Source of the DNA: an uncultured Eubacteriales bacterium
Lineage (GTDB): Bacteria > Bacillota > Clostridia > Oscillospirales > Oscillospiraceae
NCBI GenBank assembly: GCA_902477055.1
Contig: CABSFY010000011.1
Location: 1-35,224, forward strand
Length of the DNA stretch: 35,224 nt
Direction: 5' to 3'
Numbering within the stretch: position 1 is the first letter of the stretch; each line of letters begins with the position of its first letter. The position numbers and the translations under genes were made by a program. This document shows, one piece after another, positions 25,659-33,519 of this stretch. The notes below the pieces were generated by a model. That model was given only the letters and a program-made list of their open reading frames with translations, did no database searches and had not been told where the DNA came from.

Positions 25659-26384
25659 GTGGAAATTTTGAAAACAGAGCACTTGTCCAAGCACTTCGGC
25701 GGCTTGAAGGCGGTGAACGACTTCAGCCTCAGCGTGGAGAAAAACACGATACACGGCTTGATCGGACCCAATGGCGCGGGAAAAACGACCTTTTTCAGCG
25801 TGATCTCCGGCTTTGAAGCGCCGACCTCCGGCAAGATCTATTTGGAGGGCGAGGAGATCACGGGAAACAAGCCCTATGTTCTGTGTAAGCGCGGTCTTGT
25901 CCGGACCTATCAGATCGTGAAGCCCTTCAAGGGTATGACCACGCTGGACAACGCGATGGTCGGCAGCTTTGTCCACACCAATAACGCCGCGCACGCCAAG
26001 GAAAAGGCAATGCAGGCACTGAAGCTGACGCATTTGGACCACAAGGCGGACGTTCAGGGCGGCTCGCTGAACCTGTGCGAGCAGAAGCGTCTTGAGGTTG
26101 CGCGTGCCCTTGCCAGCTCCCCGAAGGTCCTCCTGCTTGATGAGGTCATGGCAGGCCTGAACCCCTCGGAGGTCAGCGAGGTGATGGACATGATTTTGGA
26201 AATTAAGGAGGCGGGAGTTACAATCATCATTATCGAACACATCATGCAGGCAATTATGAACATCTCGGATCGGATCTCCGTTTTGAACTTCGGACAGAAG
26301 ATTGCAGAGGGAACTCCGGCGGAGATCGCAAACGACCCGAACGTGATCGCCGCCTATCTCGGCTCGGAATACACCCGCACATAA
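25659..26384 (+). CDS. Branched-chain amino acid-type ABC transporter ATPase (LivG-like)
   Basis: A 241-residue ABC ATPase. Walker A is GPNGAGKTTFF, Walker B is VLLLDEVMAGLNP and the switch histidine is in IIIIEHIMQAIM. The signature, usually LSYGEQRRLE in LivG, reads LNLCEQKRLEVARAL, so its serine and glycine are replaced by asparagine and cysteine. That would weaken one of the two nucleotide sites of the LivG/LivF pair; the LivF partner keeps an intact LSGGE. The start is GTG at 25659 behind a GGAGGCGG site. Confidence 0.93.
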   Translation: MEILKTEHLSKHFGGLKAVNDFSLSVEKNTIHGLIGPNGAGKTTFFSVISGFEAPTSGKIYLEGEEITGNKPYVLCKRGLVRTYQIVKPFKGMTTLDNAMVGSFVHTNNAAHAKEKAMQALKLTHLDHKADVQGGSLNLCEQKRLEVARALASSPKVLLLDEVMAGLNPSEVSEVMDMILEIKEAGVTIIIIEHIMQAIMNISDRISVLNFGQKIAEGTPAEIANDPNVIAAYLGSEYTRT

Positions 26385-26426
26385 GGAAATATACCGTCAT
26401 TCACTGCTCAGGCAGAAAAAATTAAA

Positions 26427-26430
26427 GGAG
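26427..26430 (+). promoter_or_regulatory. Ribosome-binding site that fixes the start of the binding protein gene
   Basis: Two ATGs stand at 26432 and 26438 in the same frame. GGAG at 26427-26430 is only 1 base from the first but 7 from the second, so the second is the likely start. Confidence 0.75.
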
Positions 26431-26437
26431 AATGAAA

Positions 26438-27739
26438 ATGAAAAAGGCATTGGCGTTCCTATTGACTCTGGCACTTGTCCTTTCCATGGCAGCATGTACT
26501 CCGGCATCGAACAATGATGCGCCCACCGACCAGCCCGCCACATCCGCCGACCCCTCGGGTGATACCACCGTCGATGAAGTCAAGGTAGGCGTCCTTTTCC
26601 CAATCACGGGAGCGGCAGCATCCGTTGCGGAGGATGCCCGTAAGGGCTTCGACCTCGCGCTGGACTACGTCAACGCCAACGGCGGCATTGAAGCCCTCGG
26701 CGGCGCGAAGATCGTTCCGATCTACTCCGATACCCAGTCCGACGAGCAGGCTGCCGTTACGGAGGCAGAGCGACTGATCGTTAACGAGGGTGTTTCCGCG
26801 ATCATCGGCTGCTATCAGTCCGCAATCACCATGGCGGTTTATACCGTCTGCGAGAAGTACGGCTGCCCGCTTCTGGAATGCTGCTGCAGCTCGCCGTCGC
26901 TGGTTGACGGACCGCACGACTGGAGCTTCCTGGTCCACGAAACCAGCGCTGCCTCCTGTGAATCCCAGCTCCGCTACCTCCGTCAGATCCGCGACGAGGG
27001 CTTCAAGATCGAGACCGCTGCGCTGCTCTATGAGAACGACGACAACGGTCAGACCCTGCAGGCGCTTTGGACCGAGGCATTTGACGAAATGGGCATCGAG
27101 ATTGTCATTGACGAAACCTTCGCTATGGACGTTTCCGACGTCACGCCCATCGTAAACAAGCTGCAAAGAAGCAATCCTGACGTTGTGATGTGCTTTGCAA
27201 ACTTTGACGCGATGGTCTTGCTGACCAACACCATGGTCGGCAAGGAGTATGCGCCGAACTTGATGATGTGCGCCTCCGGCGGCGAGCAGAACTCCGACTT
27301 TATCCCCACTGTCGGCAACAACGCCGACGGCCTTATGACCGCAATGGGCTGGGGCATGGACGTTCTTGTAGCCAAGCCCGACAAGATGTGGATCGCGGAG
27401 GACTACGCCGCGAAGAACAACAACGAGACCTTCACGGGCGAATCCGCTGCGGGCTGGTCGGTCCTGTTCCTCCTTGCAGAGGGCTTGAACGCCGCGGGTA
27501 AGAACGACCGCACCGCACTGCGTGATGCGCTGGCAAACATTAAGATCGAGGAGGACAGATGGTGGAACATCTATCCCTACGGCATTGAGTTCGACGAGAC
27601 CGGCGCGAACATCTACGCGCTCAGCCCGCTGGGACAGTTCCAAGATACCCACGTTGCGATTATTTGGCCCGAGAGCGCCGTCGCCGAGGGAACGTCCATC
27701 GTGCTTCCCGGCAGTGAGCTGTCCGTCATCAACAAGTAA
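26438..27739 (+). CDS. ABC transporter substrate-binding lipoprotein (LivJ-like, periplasmic-binding fold type I)
   Basis: A 433-residue extracytoplasmic binding protein. The signal peptide MKKALAFLLTLALVLSMAAC ends in a lipobox whose cysteine (C20) would be lipid-anchored. An acidic linker follows, then the type I binding fold: VGVLFPITGAAASVAEDARKG, then AIIGCYQSAITMAVY. The segment corresponding to the usual substrate-contact loop reads CPLLECCCSSPS, with three cysteines in a row at 148-150 and more at 125, 138 and 143. So many cysteines in an exported domain are unusual. The gene sits between the LivG- and LivF-like ATPases, and its abundance relative to them may be set by the hairpin after it. 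Confidence 0.92.
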   Translation: MKKALAFLLTLALVLSMAACTPASNNDAPTDQPATSADPSGDTTVDEVKVGVLFPITGAAASVAEDARKGFDLALDYVNANGGIEALGGAKIVPIYSDTQSDEQAAVTEAERLIVNEGVSAIIGCYQSAITMAVYTVCEKYGCPLLECCCSSPSLVDGPHDWSFLVHETSAASCESQLRYLRQIRDEGFKIETAALLYENDDNGQTLQALWTEAFDEMGIEIVIDETFAMDVSDVTPIVNKLQRSNPDVVMCFANFDAMVLLTNTMVGKEYAPNLMMCASGGEQNSDFIPTVGNNADGLMTAMGWGMDVLVAKPDKMWIAEDYAAKNNNETFTGESAAGWSVLFLLAEGLNAAGKNDRTALRDALANIKIEEDRWWNIYPYGIEFDETGANIYALSPLGQFQDTHVAIIWPESAVAEGTSIVLPGSELSVINK

Positions 27740-27754
27740 ACCGGAACGCACTGC

Positions 27755-27788
27755 GCCGGCTGTGCCGCTTCCGTTCGGCACAGCCGGC
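27755..27788 (+). other. Intercistronic hairpin between binding protein and second ATPase
   Basis: A perfect 12-bp stem (27755-27766 with 27777-27788) has a 10-base loop and no U-tract. It fits an mRNA-stabilising or partial-pausing structure protecting the binding protein message rather than a terminator. Confidence 0.7.
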
Positions 27789-27816
27789 ATACCCGAGCAG
27801 AGAGGAAGAATCAACC

Positions 27817-28527
27817 ATGCATTTACTTGAACTGAAGGATATTCATGTTTCCTACGGCGCGGTTGCGGCGCTCAAGCATTGCAGCCTGTACATCGACGAC
27901 GGCGAGCTTGTCAGTATTGTCGGCTCCAACGGGGCGGGAAAGACAACCACCTGCAAGGCAATCTCCGGCTTACTGCCCCTGAGCGGCGGAAGTATTTTCT
28001 TCGAGGGCAGGGATATTACGCAGATTCCCAGCCACGAGCGTGTGGAGCTGGGCATTATCCAGTGCCCCGAGGGAAGGCACCTTTTCCCTACGATGAGCGT
28101 GACGGAGAACATCCGTATGGGCGCCTTCTGCAAGCGCGCACGCAGCAAGAGCGAGGAAAACATGAAGTATGTCTTTGACCTGTTTCCCCGCCTGTACGAG
28201 CGCAAATCACAGGATGCCAACACCCTTTCCGGCGGCGAGCAGCAAATGCTGGCAATCGCCAGAGCGATCATGTCCATCCCGAGGCTGCTGATTTTGGACG
28301 AGCCGAGCCTCGGCCTGTCGCCCATTAACGTGCAGCTTATCTTTGATAAGCTCGACGAGATTCGCGCGAACGGCACGACGGTCCTGCTCGTGGAGCAGAA
28401 CGTGGAAAAGGCGCTGCGCGAATCCACAAGAGGCTATGTTTTGGAGAACGGCAGCATTGTCATGTCCGGCGCAGGCGCAACGCTGCTTACAGACGATTCG
28501 CTGAAAAAGGCGTATCTCGGTATCTGA
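27817..28527 (+). CDS. Branched-chain amino acid-type ABC transporter ATPase (LivF-like)
   Basis: A 236-residue ABC ATPase, the partner of the LivG-like subunit. Walker A is GSNGAGKTTTC, the signature is TLSGGEQQMLAIARAI, Walker B is LLILDEPSLGLSP and the switch histidine position reads LLVEQNVEKAL, as is usual in LivF. The segment IIQCPEGRHLFPTMSV is a LivF hallmark. GAGGAAG precedes the ATG by about 9 bases. Confidence 0.95.
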   Translation: MHLLELKDIHVSYGAVAALKHCSLYIDDGELVSIVGSNGAGKTTTCKAISGLLPLSGGSIFFEGRDITQIPSHERVELGIIQCPEGRHLFPTMSVTENIRMGAFCKRARSKSEENMKYVFDLFPRLYERKSQDANTLSGGEQQMLAIARAIMSIPRLLILDEPSLGLSPINVQLIFDKLDEIRANGTTVLLVEQNVEKALRESTRGYVLENGSIVMSGAGATLLTDDSLKKAYLGI

Positions 28528-28552
28528 ATGTGCGTAGTGGTACACTTTGACT

Positions 28553-29464
28553 ATGAATAAAAGCGTCGGAAAGGGTGTCGCATTTGCCGTCGCCTCCGCC
28601 GTGCTGTACGGCTTCTGCGCCGTTTTGACCAAAATTGCGACGAAGGAGACCCTTTCTGTCAGCACCTTGATCTTCGGACGCGGAATTTGCGGGATGCTTC
28701 TTCTGCTGTTTGCGGACGGTGTGAAGCGGCGATTGCCCAAAATACGCATGAAAAATCTTCCGAAGGCTGCCCTTTACGGTATCTGCGGCACGGCGGCGAC
28801 GCAGATTTTTCTGAACCTTGCATATTTCTATCTGCCCGTCGGAACGACGACAACGATCCATTTTCTGTACCCTGCGGTCGTCGGGGTGACCAATGCCCTG
28901 CTGTTCCGACAGAAACTATCAAAAGTTACGGTCCTGACGCTCGCGGTTTCCACGCTGAGTATGCTCCTGTTTTTTGAGAACATTCACAGCGATCAGGGAC
29001 TGGGTGTGCTGTTTGCGGTCCTGTCCGTGCTTTCATGGACCTTTCAGCTTGTCTACATGGAGCACTCCGGCGTGCTGGAGGAGAATCGGCAGTCGCTGAC
29101 CTTCTATGTCTGCCTTGCCATGGCGCTGACGGGCTTGGTGTACGGGCTTTTGACACGCTCGCTGCAGCTTGAGCGCATTCTGCCGAATCTTTGGATCATT
29201 GCGCTGATCGCATTTCTCAACAACATTTGCGCGACGATTTGTTTGCAAAACGGCGTGAAGTACGCCGGTGCGGGCTTGAGTGCCGTGTTCAGCGTCTTTG
29301 AACCGATCGCAAGCATCGTGATCGGCGCAATCCTGTTACAGGAAAGCCTGAATATACGGCAGATTCTCGCCTGCGTTCTGATTTTGGGAAGCATCTGCTT
29401 CATGATCGTTTGGAATCTGCATACGTCCGAGAAAAAAACATCGGGGTCGGGAGAAAGCTCCTGA
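28553..29464 (+). CDS. DMT superfamily (EamA) transporter
   Basis: A 303-residue membrane protein with two EamA repeats and about ten predicted membrane spans, ending in a polar tail. The first repeat includes FAVASAVLYGFCAVLTKIATKE; the second ends GLSAVFSVFEPIASIVIGAILLQE, a typical EamA block. Family members mostly export amino acids, nucleosides or other metabolites. ATG 28553 is chosen; an upstream TTG at 28547 is also in frame, and neither has a clear ribosome-binding site, so translation may be low or coupled. It lies 25 bases after the LivF-like gene and probably belongs to the same transcript. Confidence 0.88.
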   Translation: MNKSVGKGVAFAVASAVLYGFCAVLTKIATKETLSVSTLIFGRGICGMLLLLFADGVKRRLPKIRMKNLPKAALYGICGTAATQIFLNLAYFYLPVGTTTTIHFLYPAVVGVTNALLFRQKLSKVTVLTLAVSTLSMLLFFENIHSDQGLGVLFAVLSVLSWTFQLVYMEHSGVLEENRQSLTFYVCLAMALTGLVYGLLTRSLQLERILPNLWIIALIAFLNNICATICLQNGVKYAGAGLSAVFSVFEPIASIVIGAILLQESLNIRQILACVLILGSICFMIVWNLHTSEKKTSGSGESS

Positions 29465-29532
29465 TCCCGATGGTCTATTATGCATTCAATCCTCGGACGA
29501 CGAGTTGATAAAGTATCCTTTTCAGTCACGCA

Positions 29533-29577
29533 TAAAAATCGCGCCGGAGAGCTTCCCTCCGACACGATCTTACTTTT
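29533..29577. terminator. Bidirectional terminator between the DMT gene and the nucleoside operon
   Basis: CGGAG (29545-29549) pairs with CTCCG (29557-29561), flanked by ATCG/CGAT. TTTTT follows on the + strand (29573-29577) and an A-run (29534-29538) gives T's on the - strand. The stem is interrupted, so strength is uncertain. Confidence 0.5.
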
Positions 29578-29605
29578 TGCCGCTCCCTCAACTGTTGACA
29601 TAGAG

Positions 29606-29645
29606 CCGGAAAAATTCCGCTGCAAGGCAATCTGCCTTGCAGCGG
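29606..29645 (-). terminator. Terminator of the nucleoside ABC operon, copy 2 of the 36-base repeat
   Basis: The same 13-bp stem and ATC loop as at 16007-16035 occurs here 18 bases past the stop of the last permease gene. On the - strand it is followed by AATTTTT. The hairpin is the natural end of that leftward operon. Confidence 0.88.
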
Positions 29646-29662
29646 GAGTAGCGGATGAAATT

Positions 29663-30655
29663 TTAGCGGTCCTCGCGGAAGTAGGACAGGCCCAAGGCCT
29701 CCGGCGGCTGCTTTTCCTTGTTGTTGCGCATACTGGAGATGACCAGCACGATGACCGTAACGACGTAGGGCAGGATCTTGTATAGCTGCGTGGGGATCCA
29801 TGCGATTTGCAGACGCAGGTACAGGATCATCAGTGCGCCGAACAGCACCGAGCCCCAGATCGCCGAAAGCGGACGCCACATACAGAAGATAACCAGCGCC
29901 ACGGCCAGCCAGCCGACACCGGACAGACCCTCATGGTTCCAGACGCAGCCGGAGATGGTGGTGATGTAGACCACGCCGCCGATGGCGGAGATGCCGCCGC
30001 CGATGATGGTTGCGAGGTACTTGAAGCGGGAGACGTTGATACCGGCCGCGTCCGCCGTGGCGGGGGACTCGCCGACCGAGCGCAGATGCAGGCCCGAACG
30101 GCTCTTGTTCAGATACCAGAACAGGACAATCGCCAACACCAGCCCGAGGTAGAAGAAGAAGCTGTTACCGAACAGAAGAGTTCCGACGTAGGGAATCTTT
30201 TGCAGGAAGTTCGGGAACGGAGAGGCGATGAAGAAGGTTTTCAGCTCGTTGCCGATGGCGACGTAGCCGCCCTCGCTGACGCGCATGAACTCGCCGATGA
30301 ACTGGCCGACGCCCGTGCCGAAGATGGACAGGGCAAGGCCGGTGACGTTCTGGTTTGCGCGGAGCGTGATGGTGATGAAGCTGAAGATCAGCGAGGCAAT
30401 CGCGCCTGCAATAAAAGCACAGAGGATGGCAATCAGAATGGCAACATAGCCGTTGGGGGAGGAGGCGAGCTTTTCGTAGTAGAACACACCGCCGAGGCCG
30501 ACCGCGCCGCCCATGAACAGAATGCCCTCGACGCCGAGGTTCAGGTTGCCGGACTTTTCGGTCAGAATTTCGCCCAGCGTGCCGAACAGCAGAGGCGTGC
30601 CATAGGTGATGGCTGCAACCAGCAGCGCGATAAACAGCGTCATAAAATCACTCAT
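29663..30655 (-). CDS. Nucleoside-type ABC transporter permease (NupQ/YufQ-like)
   Basis: A 330-residue membrane protein of the BMP-linked nucleoside importer class. It has about nine hydrophobic spans. The segments TLGEILTEKSGNLNLGVEGILFMGG and RSGLHLRSVGESPATADAAGI are the conserved periplasmic-entry and ATPase-coupling blocks of this permease family. The ATG overlaps the stop of the preceding permease as ATGA. It is the last gene of the operon and is followed by a strong terminator. Confidence 0.92.
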   Translation of the reverse strand: MSDFMTLFIALLVAAITYGTPLLFGTLGEILTEKSGNLNLGVEGILFMGGAVGLGGVFYYEKLASSPNGYVAILIAILCAFIAGAIASLIFSFITITLRANQNVTGLALSIFGTGVGQFIGEFMRVSEGGYVAIGNELKTFFIASPFPNFLQKIPYVGTLLFGNSFFFYLGLVLAIVLFWYLNKSRSGLHLRSVGESPATADAAGINVSRFKYLATIIGGGISAIGGVVYITTISGCVWNHEGLSGVGWLAVALVIFCMWRPLSAIWGSVLFGALMILYLRLQIAWIPTQLYKILPYVVTVIVLVISSMRNNKEKQPPEALGLSYFREDR

Positions 30656-31746
30656 TTTGCAGCAGCCTCCTTTGCGGCGTTCTTGGAGCGGAAGATCATG
30701 CGGTAGTTGATGAAGAACTCACAGCCCAGCATACAGAACAGCAACAGGCCGATGATGATGTCGGAGATGGAGGCCGGGACGCTCAGCATGGTTTGCAGCG
30801 TTTCCGCGCCCTTGGTCAGAACAGCCAGCATCATGGAGATGGCGACCATCGCAAATGCGTTGAGCTGGCTGAGCCATGCGACGGTGATGGAGGTGAAGCC
30901 AACGCCGTCCGCAACGCCGTTATACAGCGTGCCGTTTGCGCCCGAGGCGACGATGAAGCCGACCAGACCGCTGATCGCGCCGGAGAGGAACATGGTGCGC
31001 ATCATGATAAAGCCGACGTTCATACCGGCATAGCGCGCGGTGTTCATCGAGTCGCCGATGACGGCGATCTCATAGCCGTGCTTCGTGTAACGCATATAGA
31101 CGAACATGACCACGACCAGCACCAGCACGATGATCCAGCCGCAATGGATGCCAAAGACCTTCGGAAGGCAGGCGGCGGCATCAAACTGCGGGATGATCTG
31201 CGAGCCGGGACGGCCTTCCCACGGACCGCCCTGGAGCCACGAAACGATGCCGATAATAATATAGTTCATCATCAAGGTAAACAGCGTTTCGTTGGTGTTC
31301 CACTTTGCCTTGAAGAAGGCGGGAATCAGACCCCAGATACCGCCGGCCAGCGCAGCGGCCAGCGCCATGACGATCAGCAGCACGACGGAGGGCAGCTTGC
31401 CGGCCCAGAACAGGGCGAAATAAGTAGCGGCGATGGCACCGGCAGTGATCTGGCCCTCGGCACCGATGTTCCAGAAACGCATCTTGAAGCACGGCGCAAT
31501 GGCCAGTGCGCAGCCCAGCAGCGGGACGGCGATCTTGACGGTCTGGCGGATGGCGGTTTTCTTACCCAGCGAACCGGTAATCATGGTCGCGTAGGCGGTG
31601 ATGGGGTTGTTGCCGGTGATGGCGATGGCGATCGAGCCGAGCAGCAGCGCGACCAGAATGGACGCAGCGCGGATGGCCCAGATGCGGCCGGGCGACATGG
31701 AGCCGCGCTTTGCCAGACGGATCAGAGGCATTTTATTCTCTTTCAT
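30652..31746 (-). CDS. Nucleoside-type ABC transporter permease (NupP/YufP-like)
   Basis: The partner permease, 364 residues. A short basic N terminus is followed by a hydrophobic span and the conserved GNNPITAYATMITG block. The core includes FWNIGAEGQITAGAIAATYF and the coupling loop YTKHGYEIAVIGDSMNTARYAG. Both ends overlap their neighbours by 4 bases, so ATPase and both permeases are translated as a coupled set. Confidence 0.92.
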   Translation of the reverse strand: MKENKMPLIRLAKRGSMSPGRIWAIRAASILVALLLGSIAIAITGNNPITAYATMITGSLGKKTAIRQTVKIAVPLLGCALAIAPCFKMRFWNIGAEGQITAGAIAATYFALFWAGKLPSVVLLIVMALAAALAGGIWGLIPAFFKAKWNTNETLFTLMMNYIIIGIVSWLQGGPWEGRPGSQIIPQFDAAACLPKVFGIHCGWIIVLVLVVVMFVYMRYTKHGYEIAVIGDSMNTARYAGMNVGFIMMRTMFLSGAISGLVGFIVASGANGTLYNGVADGVGFTSITVAWLSQLNAFAMVAISMMLAVLTKGAETLQTMLSVPASISDIIIGLLLFCMLGCEFFINYRMIFRSKNAAKEAAAK

Positions 31747-33287
31747 TTCACGGCCTCCTTCCCTCCGACGCTGGTCATCAACAGACCGACCTCTTCCTTC
31801 GTGGTGGTGCGGGCATCGACGATGCCGCTGACCTTACCGGCGCAAAGCACCATGATCCGGTCACACAGCTCCAGCAGGACATCCAGGTCCTCGCCGACAT
31901 AAACGACGGCGACGCCCTTCATCTTCTGGTCGGTGAGCAAATTATAAATAGTATAGGATGTATTGATGTCCAAACCGCGGACGGCATACGCTGTCATCAG
32001 GACGGTCGGGTTGGACGCAATCTCACGGCCGACGAGAACCTTCTGCACGTTGCCGCCGGACATCCGGCGCACGGGGAAGTTCGTGTCGGGGGTCACGACC
32101 TCTAGGTCGTTCCAAATCTTTTCGGCGAGGTCCTCCGGCTTCTTGCGGTTGACGAAGATACCACGGCCGCTGCGCCAGCTGCGCAGCATCATGTTGCCGG
32201 TCATTCCCATCGAGCCGACCAGACCCATGCCCAGACGGTCCTCCGGAACAAACGCCAGCGCAACGCCGCATTTTTTGATCTGCTTCGGCGTTTTTCCGAC
32301 CAGCTCATTCGTCACGCCGTCCTCCGGCATATGGACGATCGAGCCTTCGGCGATCGGATACAGACCGGCGATGGCCTCCAGCAGCTCCTTCTGGCCGGAG
32401 CCGGCGACGCCAGCGATGCCCAGAATCTCGCCGCCCATGGCAGTAAAGCTGACATGGTCGAGGCGGCTGACACCCTCGCCGTCGTAGACGGTCAGGTCCT
32501 TGACCTCGAGCTTCTTGACGGGGTTGTCATACTTCGGACGGTCGATATTCAGCGTGACCGCGTGACCGACCATCATGTCCGTCAGCGCCTGCGGGTTCGT
32601 TTCGGCGGTGTTGACGGTGCCGATGTACTGTCCCTTGCGCAGGACGGCAACCTTGTCGGACAGCGCCATGACCTCGTTGAGCTTATGGGTGATGATGATG
32701 ATTGCCTTGTTGTCCTCGCGCATATTCCGCAGCACGGCGAACAGCTTGTCCGTCTCCTGCGGCGTCAGAACGGCGGTCGGCTCGTCAAGAATCAGAATGT
32801 CCGCGCCGCGATAAAGGACCTTGACGATCTCGACGGTCTGCTTCTGCGAAACGGACATATCGTAGACCTTCTGCGTCGGGTCAATGTCGAAGCCGTAGCG
32901 GTCACAGATCTCCTTGACCTTCGCGTTGATTGCCTTCATGTCCAGACGGCGGCCCTCGTGCAGGCCGAGAACGATGTTTTCGGCTGCGGTGAACACGTCC
33001 ACGAGCTTATAGTGCTGGTGAATCATGCCGATGCCGTGCGCATAGGCATCCTTCGGGGAATGAATGGTGATCGGCTTACCGTCGGCAAGGATCTCACCCT
33101 CGTCCGGCAGGTAAATGCCTGCAAGCATATTCATCAATGTGGTTTTGCCGCTGCCGTTCTCGCCCAGCAGGGAGAGAATCTCGCCGCGCCGCAAGCCCAG
33201 ACTGATGTCGCTGTTGGCGACCACACTGCCGAACCGCTTGGTAATGTGTTTCAGTTCGATTGCGTAAACGGGATCCAAGGCTGTCAT
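31743..33287 (-). CDS. Nucleoside-type ABC transporter ATPase, two ABC domains (NupO/YufO-like)
   Basis: A 514-residue fusion of two ATPase domains, as in sugar and nucleoside importers. The first domain has Walker A GENGSGKTTLM, a relaxed signature MSVSQKQTVEIVKVL and Walker B ILILDEPTAVLTP. The second has a degenerate Walker A GVAGSGQKELLEAI, signature MSGGNVQKVLVGREI and AVRGLD, the family's altered Walker B region. The ATG at 33287 has AAAGG touching it; a TTG three codons later (33278) is better spaced and may be the real start. The promoter is at 33330-33358. Confidence 0.93.
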   Translation of the reverse strand: MTALDPVYAIELKHITKRFGSVVANSDISLGLRRGEILSLLGENGSGKTTLMNMLAGIYLPDEGEILADGKPITIHSPKDAYAHGIGMIHQHYKLVDVFTAAENIVLGLHEGRRLDMKAINAKVKEICDRYGFDIDPTQKVYDMSVSQKQTVEIVKVLYRGADILILDEPTAVLTPQETDKLFAVLRNMREDNKAIIIITHKLNEVMALSDKVAVLRKGQYIGTVNTAETNPQALTDMMVGHAVTLNIDRPKYDNPVKKLEVKDLTVYDGEGVSRLDHVSFTAMGGEILGIAGVAGSGQKELLEAIAGLYPIAEGSIVHMPEDGVTNELVGKTPKQIKKCGVALAFVPEDRLGMGLVGSMGMTGNMMLRSWRSGRGIFVNRKKPEDLAEKIWNDLEVVTPDTNFPVRRMSGGNVQKVLVGREIASNPTVLMTAYAVRGLDINTSYTIYNLLTDQKMKGVAVVYVGEDLDVLLELCDRIMVLCAGKVSGIVDARTTTKEEVGLLMTSVGGKEAVK

Positions 33288-33329
33288 CCTTTCTGCGCCG
33301 CAGAATACTGCGGGTATTGCTCTGCGTCT

Positions 33330-33358
33330 ATTTTATCACAAGTCGAAACTATTGTAAA
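33330..33358 (-). promoter_or_regulatory. Promoter of the ATPase-permease genes
   Basis: On the - strand, TTTACA (33353-33358), a 17-base spacer and TAAAAT (33330-33335) lie about 45 bases before the ATPase gene. The transporter genes therefore need not rely on read-through from the binding protein gene. Confidence 0.78.
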
Positions 33359-33446
33359 CAAAAACCCTTTGGTTAAAAATACAGAAATATTCACACAAAA
33401 TTTGGTGAAAAAATAAAATTTTTGTTGAACCAAAAAATATTTAGGA

Positions 33447-33504
33447 TATGCAGGAGGGAGCAAGCCCCCCTGCATAGCAAAAGGACCGCCGAAGCGGTCC
33501 TTTT
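33447..33504 (-). terminator. Tandem terminators after the BMP lipoprotein gene
   Basis: The first hairpin, an 11-bp stem (33479-33489 with 33494-33504) with a CGAA loop, ends in TTTT on the - strand. The second pairs 33448-33459 with 33466-33477 with one mismatch and is followed by ATCCTAAATATTTTTT. Together they separate the lipoprotein message from the ATPase genes. Confidence 0.8.
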
Positions 33505-33519
33505 AAGTAAGATTTGTGC

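Noticed and set aside
16371..29464. Prophage, integrative element or defence island within the accessory block
   Set aside because: No integrase, transposase, structural phage gene, restriction or toxin-antitoxin gene is present; all genes read as metabolism, regulation or transport.
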